Assembly (NCBI RefSeq): GCF_905397285.1
Contig: NZ_CAJPUX010000005.1
Location: 1-64,000, forward strand
Direction: 5' to 3'
DNA: 64,000 bases
DNA from: Cupriavidus plantarum
Lineage (GTDB): Bacteria > Pseudomonadota > Gammaproteobacteria > Burkholderiales > Burkholderiaceae
Positions 59,753 to 64,000 of this stretch are shown one piece after another (positions within the stretch are counted from its first letter, which is position 1; each line of letters opens with the position of its first letter). Below the pieces are notes generated by a model, which was not told the DNA's origin, searched no databases, and worked only from the letters and a program-made list of their open reading frames with translations. The position numbers and the translations under genes are program-made.

Positions 59753-60255
59753 CGCTGCGCCGTCAGTTCCATCTGTGGCTGGTATGGGCGAATGACGAGC
59801 GCCACGAAGTCTTCATCGGACGGCGCCACGACTGCGTAAACGAGACCCGACATCACGAGCGCGACGTCGCTGAGCTGCGCGGCGATGCGCGCCGCCATGA
59901 AGTGCTGGATCAGATCCGGATCCGCCGATGCATCGATGGCACGCGCCGTGGTGGTGATCGTCTCGAGACAACGCTCCACGGCCTGGCACACAACGATGAC
60001 CTCGTTGAGCGCGTGCCCCGTCTCCGCGGCCCGCACGAGCACCGACACCCCCGTGCTCGGCGTCGCGCGATGCCATCCCGACTTGATACGGAAGTCAGGC
60101 AGGTTGAGCCCCGCGCCGTCCTTCTGCGCCACGGCATTGAACTGCTGCACGAAGTCGCGCGGGCTGATCGACAGCAGTTGCTTTTCGACCGGCGTCGAGG
60201 ACACGGCCACGCCCGAGGCGAGGCACAACATTGCGAAGATACTGGTGAGATGCAT
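59743..60255 (-). CDS. Exported hypothetical protein
   Basis: A 170-residue protein with a Sec signal (LTSIFAMLCLASGVAVSS). The mature part begins TPVEKQLLSISPRDFVQQFN and contains two Cys in VVCQAVERCLETI. No family is recognised. GGAGGAG lies 7 nt before the ATG, so translation should be strong. Convergent with the helical protein gene, overlapping by 10 bp. Confidence 0.7.
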   Translation of the reverse strand: MHLTSIFAMLCLASGVAVSSTPVEKQLLSISPRDFVQQFNAVAQKDGAGLNLPDFRIKSGWHRATPSTGVSVLVRAAETGHALNEVIVVCQAVERCLETITTTARAIDASADPDLIQHFMAARIAAQLSDVALVMSGLVYAVVAPSDEDFVALVIRPYQPQMELTAQRQA

Positions 60256-60458
60256 CGCGACTCCTCCTTCGCCTCGTTCGCCACGCCCGATCCTTCGAAT
60301 TGATCATAGGCCCCATCGCGGATAAGTGGAAACCCTGATCGTCCAGCGGGGTCTATCTTGCATACGTGAGGCACCCGCGCCGTGTGGCATGCAACTTGCC
60401 GCTTCGGCCTTCGGTATTACCTTCGTTACAACGACAGCCAATACACAAGGAGAGCGCC

Positions 60459-60767
60459 ATGAGCAAACACCGCCGCCACGACACCGCCGCCGACGTTACC
60501 GGCGCCAGCGATCCGGAAAGCATCCCGAGCACGCTCGATCCCAACCTCGATACCGAAGCCTTCGACCTCGAAGACGAGATCGACGAGATCGATCGCGAGA
60601 ATCACGACCCCGTAGAGCAGGACAACCCGGAAGACGAGATTTTCGCGGATGTGCAGCGGGCCGCCGAAGCGATGCCAGCCGATACCCCCGCGGATCGCGC
60701 CGACCAGACCGACAAGCGCATGGAAAAACCGCCGCGTGCCGCCGATCTGGACCTTGACGAGGAGTAA
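60459..60767 (+). CDS. Small acidic protein
   Basis: A 102-residue, very acidic and probably disordered protein (EAFDLEDEIDEIDRENHDPV, then EQDNPEDEIFADVQRAAEAM). AAGGAG lies 7 nt before the ATG. No family is recognised. Similar acidic small proteins are frequent among stationary-phase proteins of Burkholderiales, but that is an inference. Confidence 0.65.
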   Translation: MSKHRRHDTAADVTGASDPESIPSTLDPNLDTEAFDLEDEIDEIDRENHDPVEQDNPEDEIFADVQRAAEAMPADTPADRADQTDKRMEKPPRAADLDLDEE

Positions 60768-60792
60768 AAAAAGGCCCTCATGACCGAGGGCC
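60766..60792 (-). terminator. Intrinsic terminator of the second BON gene
   Basis: Read on the minus strand: GGCCCTC / GAGGGCC stem (7 bp, 6-nt loop) followed by seven T (60772-60766). The T-run coincides with the stop codon of the convergent acidic protein gene. Confidence 0.8.
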
Positions 60793-60796
60793 GTTG

Positions 60797-60859
60797 CACT
60801 GCGCTCGTTGTACTGCGCTCGTTGTACTGCGCTCGTTGTACTGCGCTCGTTGTACTGCG
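60797..60859. repeat. 14-bp tandem repeat, four and a half copies
   Basis: TACTGCGCTCGTTG is repeated head to tail: copy 1 differs by one base (60797-60810), copies 2-4 are perfect (60811-60852) and a partial copy ends at 60859. It lies between the stop of the second BON gene and its terminator, so it is transcribed as the 3' untranslated region. Confidence 0.93.
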
Positions 60860-60860
60860 A

Positions 60861-61679
60861 TTATTCGGAAGCCAGGACGCCGTATGGGCGCACGTGCAGC
60901 CGGTTGACCACCTCCGACACGCCGAACGTGTCATCGACGATGTCCTCGATCTCGTACTTCATGCGGCGATCCGTCACGTGGCCTTCCAGCGTGACCACGC
61001 CCGACTGCACGTCCACGGAGACCTCGCTCACGTCGAGGTGATCGCGATGGGCCAGCCGTTCGCACACGGCTTCGCGCAACCGGTCATCGCTGCGCACGTA
61101 ATTCTTGGGTCCCACGCGCCGGAAGCCAGCGCGGTCCAGCGTGTGGCCGGCATACCCGCTGAGCCCGGCATCGCGCTGGTCACGCTCGTAGTCCCCATCG
61201 CCTCCGCCATAGCCGCCATACCCGCCATAGCCGAGACTGCTGCGCGCGCGCCTCTCATAGCCATTGCCACGGTCGTCGGCCCGGTCGGCGCGAAAGCCGC
61301 CGCCGCTCTGATGGGCGCGCTCATCGTAGTCGGCGCGGTGTGGCGTGCGACTGCCATACTGCCGGGCCGCATAGCCCTGCTCCCACTCACGGCGTCCACC
61401 GCTGCCGGCCGCGCCCGGCGCCGTCCGGCGCAGGTCGCCCTGCGCGCGCGTACCCGCCTGGTAGCCGTCCTCGTAGCCGCTGCTATAAGCGCTCACATAA
61501 CCACGCGATTGCGGAGATTCCTGACGCGGCGCGTCGCCCTCGTAGCGGCCGGGGTAGTACACCGTGCCGCCGCGTCGCTGCGCGCCGGCCTCGTACCGTT
61601 GGCGGTCGCGGTCCTCCGGGCTGCCGAAGCGGCCCCGGTCGTTGCCGTATCGATCACGGTTTGGGTTCGATCGGTTCAT
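60861..61679 (-). CDS. BON-domain protein, paralogue of the one at 56-57.8 kb
   Basis: A 272-residue protein. The first 190 residues are Arg/Gly/Tyr/Asp-rich low complexity (GDDGDYERDQRD-type blocks, then YGGYGGYGGGDGDY). The last 77 residues are a BON domain (CERLAHRDHLDVSEVSVDVQ, SGVVTLEGHVTDRRMKYEIE, DIVDDTFGVSEVVNRLHV). This domain is clearly related to the other BON domain in this window, including the RSD-R-RE lead-in. No signal peptide is seen. AGGAGGAG precedes the ATG. Confidence 0.82.
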   Translation of the reverse strand: MNRSNPNRDRYGNDRGRFGSPEDRDRQRYEAGAQRRGGTVYYPGRYEGDAPRQESPQSRGYVSAYSSGYEDGYQAGTRAQGDLRRTAPGAAGSGGRREWEQGYAARQYGSRTPHRADYDERAHQSGGGFRADRADDRGNGYERRARSSLGYGGYGGYGGGDGDYERDQRDAGLSGYAGHTLDRAGFRRVGPKNYVRSDDRLREAVCERLAHRDHLDVSEVSVDVQSGVVTLEGHVTDRRMKYEIEDIVDDTFGVSEVVNRLHVRPYGVLASE

Positions 61680-61833
61680 GGATCTGCTCCTCCTGTTGAC
61701 GGGATGAACAGTCCTGTGCGGCAAGTTTCGTACCGGCGCGGCCCGCGAAGTCATGCCGCGTATTGGGGCCAGCGATCCGCCGGCGGGCATGCAGTTTCTA
61801 CATCCGATGCGTGCAAAACCCGTGCGGCCTTAT

Positions 61834-63369
61834 CTATTTGCTCGCGGGCTGCACCGCCGCGCCTTCGCTCTCGTTGGTGATCAGACGCAGCCCGCTGGCG
61901 ATTGCCGCGACCCCGGCAAAGCCCGCACCGAGTGCCAGCGCCAGCGTCGGACCATGATCGCCCGCGATGCCGAACGACAACGCCACAAGACCCGCGCCCG
62001 TCGCCTGGCCGAGCAGACGCGCGGTCGCGATCACGCCGCTTGCGCCGCCCGCGCGTTCGCGTGGCGCGCTCGACATCAGCGCCTTGAGGTTGGGCGACTG
62101 GAAAAAGCCGAAACCCGCGCCGCAGATCGACATGCGAATGCCGATATCGAGCGCGCTCGCATCGGCCGGCATCATCGCGAGCGAGGCCATGCCCGCGCAC
62201 ATCACGGCAAGACCCACGCCGCCGAGCAGCCCCGGCGGGTACTTGTCGGACATACGGCCGGCGATCGGCGCCATCAGTGCGACGACGGCCGACCACGGTG
62301 TCATCAGGAAACCGGTTTCCACCGGATTGCGGCCGAGCACGTGCTCGAAGTAAAACGGCAGCGACACGAATGCCAGGCCCTGCGCGGCGAACGAGCAGAT
62401 GGCGGTGAGTGTCGACAGCGCGAACATGCGGCGCTTGAACAGATCGACGGGAAGCATCGGCGCCGGATGGCCGCGCTCGCGGCGCAGCATCAGCAGCAGC
62501 GCGACCACGAAGACCGCGGCGGCGATGGCGACATGTTCCGTCGGCGCGCGCTGCACCCCCTCCCCGAGTGCGAAGATCAGCGAGGCGAAGGTGATGACGT
62601 TGAGGATCGCGGCCACCGGATCGAAGCCATGCTGGCTGCGCGGCGTCTGCGGCAGCGATTTCCAGGCGATGGCCATCGCCAGCAACCCGATCGGCAGGTT
62701 GACCGCGAACAGCCATTGCCACGGGCCCATCGACAGGATGATCGACGCCACCGTCGGCCCGACCGCGAACGACACGCCGACGACCAGCGCATTGAGGCCG
62801 AGCCCGCGTCCCATGCGATGGGGCGGGAAAATCGCGCCGATCAGCGCCGCGTTGACGCTCATGACCGCCGCCGCGCCGATCCCCTGCAACACACGCGCCG
62901 CCGCCAGCGACGGCAGCGACCACGCCATCGCGCAGACCACCGACGAGAGAATGAACACCACGAGGCCGCCAAGATACACGCGCCGGTGGCCGACCTTGCC
63001 GCCGAGCGCGGCAAACGGCAGCAGGGTCGCGACCATCGCGAGCTGGTAGGCATTGATGATCCACACCGACGCGGCGGGCGTGGCGTGGATATCGGCCGCG
63101 ATCGCGGGCAGCGCGGTGTTGGCGATGGCGGTATCGAGCGTGGCCAGCGAGACCGCGATCATGATGGCCGCCATGCCGCGCTTCTCGCGCGCGGTCATCG
63201 GCTTGTCTTCGGGCGTGGGCGCGGGCGTGGGCGCGGAGGTGGCGGTGTTCTGCACGATGGGGGCGAGTGTCGTAGGCGGTGAGGGACGGGAAATCCGTTG
63301 TCGGGTCAACGATTCCCAAACCGAACGATACGACAAAATCGGCCGCCTTGCAGGGTCGGTGGCCGGCAT
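61834..63369 (-). CDS. MFS drug exporter (DHA2/EmrB-QacA type)
   Basis: A 511-residue, fourteen-helix exporter. After a hydrophilic N-terminus it shows the DHA2 pattern: MIAVSLATLDTAIANTALPA (motif D1), ALGGKVGHRRVYLGGLVVFI (motif A) and ARVLQGIGAAAVMSVNAALI. Motif C is ALVVGVSFAVGPTVASIILS. It probably exports toxic compounds by proton antiport. The gene begins 10 bp after the LysR stop on the same strand, so the two are probably one transcript. The start at 63369 is the longest; an ATG some 57 codons in is possible. Confidence 0.88.
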   Translation of the reverse strand: MPATDPARRPILSYRSVWESLTRQRISRPSPPTTLAPIVQNTATSAPTPAPTPEDKPMTAREKRGMAAIMIAVSLATLDTAIANTALPAIAADIHATPAASVWIINAYQLAMVATLLPFAALGGKVGHRRVYLGGLVVFILSSVVCAMAWSLPSLAAARVLQGIGAAAVMSVNAALIGAIFPPHRMGRGLGLNALVVGVSFAVGPTVASIILSMGPWQWLFAVNLPIGLLAMAIAWKSLPQTPRSQHGFDPVAAILNVITFASLIFALGEGVQRAPTEHVAIAAAVFVVALLLMLRRERGHPAPMLPVDLFKRRMFALSTLTAICSFAAQGLAFVSLPFYFEHVLGRNPVETGFLMTPWSAVVALMAPIAGRMSDKYPPGLLGGVGLAVMCAGMASLAMMPADASALDIGIRMSICGAGFGFFQSPNLKALMSSAPRERAGGASGVIATARLLGQATGAGLVALSFGIAGDHGPTLALALGAGFAGVAAIASGLRLITNESEGAAVQPASK

Positions 63370-63379
63370 TTCCTGAATC

Positions 63380-64000
63380 TCACGCTTTGTCGCCGAACTC
63401 CCGCGAAACCCAGTCCATAAAGACGCGTACTCGTGGCGAGAGCTGGCGGCTGCGCGGATAGAGCAGCGATACGGGCATCAGCGGCGGCGGAAACCGCGGC
63501 AGCAAGGCCACGAGCGTCCCGCGCGCCAGGTCCTCGGCCACGCGATACCTCGGCACCTGGATGATGCCGAGGCCCAGCCGGCACGCGGCCGCCACGGTAT
63601 CGGAGCCGCTCATCGAGACAGGCGATACGAGCATGCGCTCGCGCAGCGCGCCGTCCTCCATGAACTCGAGCGGCAGTACCCCGCCGGTAAGGCTGGACCG
63701 GAAGCCGATCATGCGATGGGCGTCGAGGTCGTCGAGCGTCTGCGGCAGGCCAAATCGCGCCACATAGTCGGGCGCGGCGCAGGTGACCTGCTCGAGCTGC
63801 GCGACGCGCCGCGCGATCATGTCGCTGTCCTGCGGCGTGCCGGCGCGCACCACGCAATCGATGCCCTCGCGCACGAGGTCGACGAGGCGGTCCCCCTCGC
63901 TGATCTGGAGTTCGATGCCGGGATAGCGCCCGAGAAACGCCGGTAGCCCCGGCAGCAGGAAATGCCGCGCGAGCTGGCCATGCACGTCCACACGCAGCAC
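63380..64000 (-). CDS. LysR family regulator (5' end beyond window)
   Basis: The C-terminal 206 residues of a LysR-type regulator. The effector domain is recognisable: LRVDVHGQLARHFLLPGLPA at the edge, GIDCVVRAGTPQDSDMIARR, AACRLGLGIIQVPRYRVAED and RQLSPRVRVFMDWVSREFGD at the end. The HTH lies outside the window. It is directly followed by the exporter gene, so it may regulate it. Confidence 0.88.
   Translation of the reverse strand: MLRVDVHGQLARHFLLPGLPAFLGRYPGIELQISEGDRLVDLVREGIDCVVRAGTPQDSDMIARRVAQLEQVTCAAPDYVARFGLPQTLDDLDAHRMIGFRSSLTGGVLPLEFMEDGALRERMLVSPVSMSGSDTVAAACRLGLGIIQVPRYRVAEDLARGTLVALLPRFPPPLMPVSLLYPRSRQLSPRVRVFMDWVSREFGDKA

Noticed and set aside
60797..60859. Tandem repeat considered as CRISPR or an iteron origin
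   Set aside because: Units are only 14 bp, directly adjacent without spacers, and lie in a 3' untranslated region; no cas or replication gene is nearby.

Overview
The window is high-GC DNA packed with genes on both strands. It looks like part of a beta-proteobacterial (Burkholderiales, Cupriavidus/Ralstonia-like) replicon. That assignment is an inference from the number of LysR regulators, the TAXI binding protein, the MmsA, IorAB-type and nitronate monooxygenase genes, and the codon bias. I see no rRNA, tRNA, IS element, phage or CRISPR array. Both ends cut genes: a DUF3300 protein at the left and a LysR regulator at the right.

Layout. 1-9.7 kb: DUF3300 secreted protein, cupin, L-asparaginase, a MOSC/ferredoxin-reductase fusion, a membrane protein of unknown function, a hybrid histidine kinase and a DUF4142 protein. 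9.9-20.3 kb: an unusual SDR and a glutathione S-transferase opposite a TetR regulator with clear operators, an AraC-GNAT pair, methylmalonate-semialdehyde dehydrogenase with a LysR regulator, an exported alpha/beta hydrolase, and a two-subunit molybdenum hydroxylase closed by a strong terminator. 20.4-36.4 kb: thioredoxin-like protein, PilZ protein, a TAXI lipoprotein coupled to GltS, a chemotaxis receptor, LysR-MFS-nitronate monooxygenase, a luciferase-like oxidoreductase, a secreted trypsin-fold protein without a catalytic His or Ser, and an overlapping diguanylate cyclase / GGDEF-EAL pair. 36.4-40.5 kb: a LysR regulator divergent from class II aldolase, amidohydrolase and MFS genes.

40.6-48.2 kb is the most striking region. 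It holds a complete seven-gene Nit1C-type cluster in the order nitB-C-D-E-F-G-H: Sll0783-like protein, nitrilase, radical SAM enzyme, GNAT, AIR-synthase-like protein, MSMEG_0570-like protein and flavoprotein. Several of its genes overlap. A near-perfect sigma-54 (-24/-12) promoter precedes nitB, and a divergent MocR-type regulator shares the 375-bp control region. The cluster type is linked to cyanide/nitrile nitrogen use and nitrogen starvation. The enzyme chemistry is largely undescribed.

48.2-54.8 kb: a SerA-like dehydrogenase, SoxR with a textbook SoxR-box promoter driving a Rid-family gene, a stand-alone pyruvate dehydrogenase E1, and an orphan AbiEi-like regulator behind a long palindrome. 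54.8-61.7 kb: small stress/envelope proteins (MEKHLA, DUF2188, host-attachment protein, secreted proteins) flanked by two paralogous BON-domain proteins with low-complexity N-termini. 61.8-64 kb: a DHA2-type drug exporter directly downstream of the truncated LysR gene.
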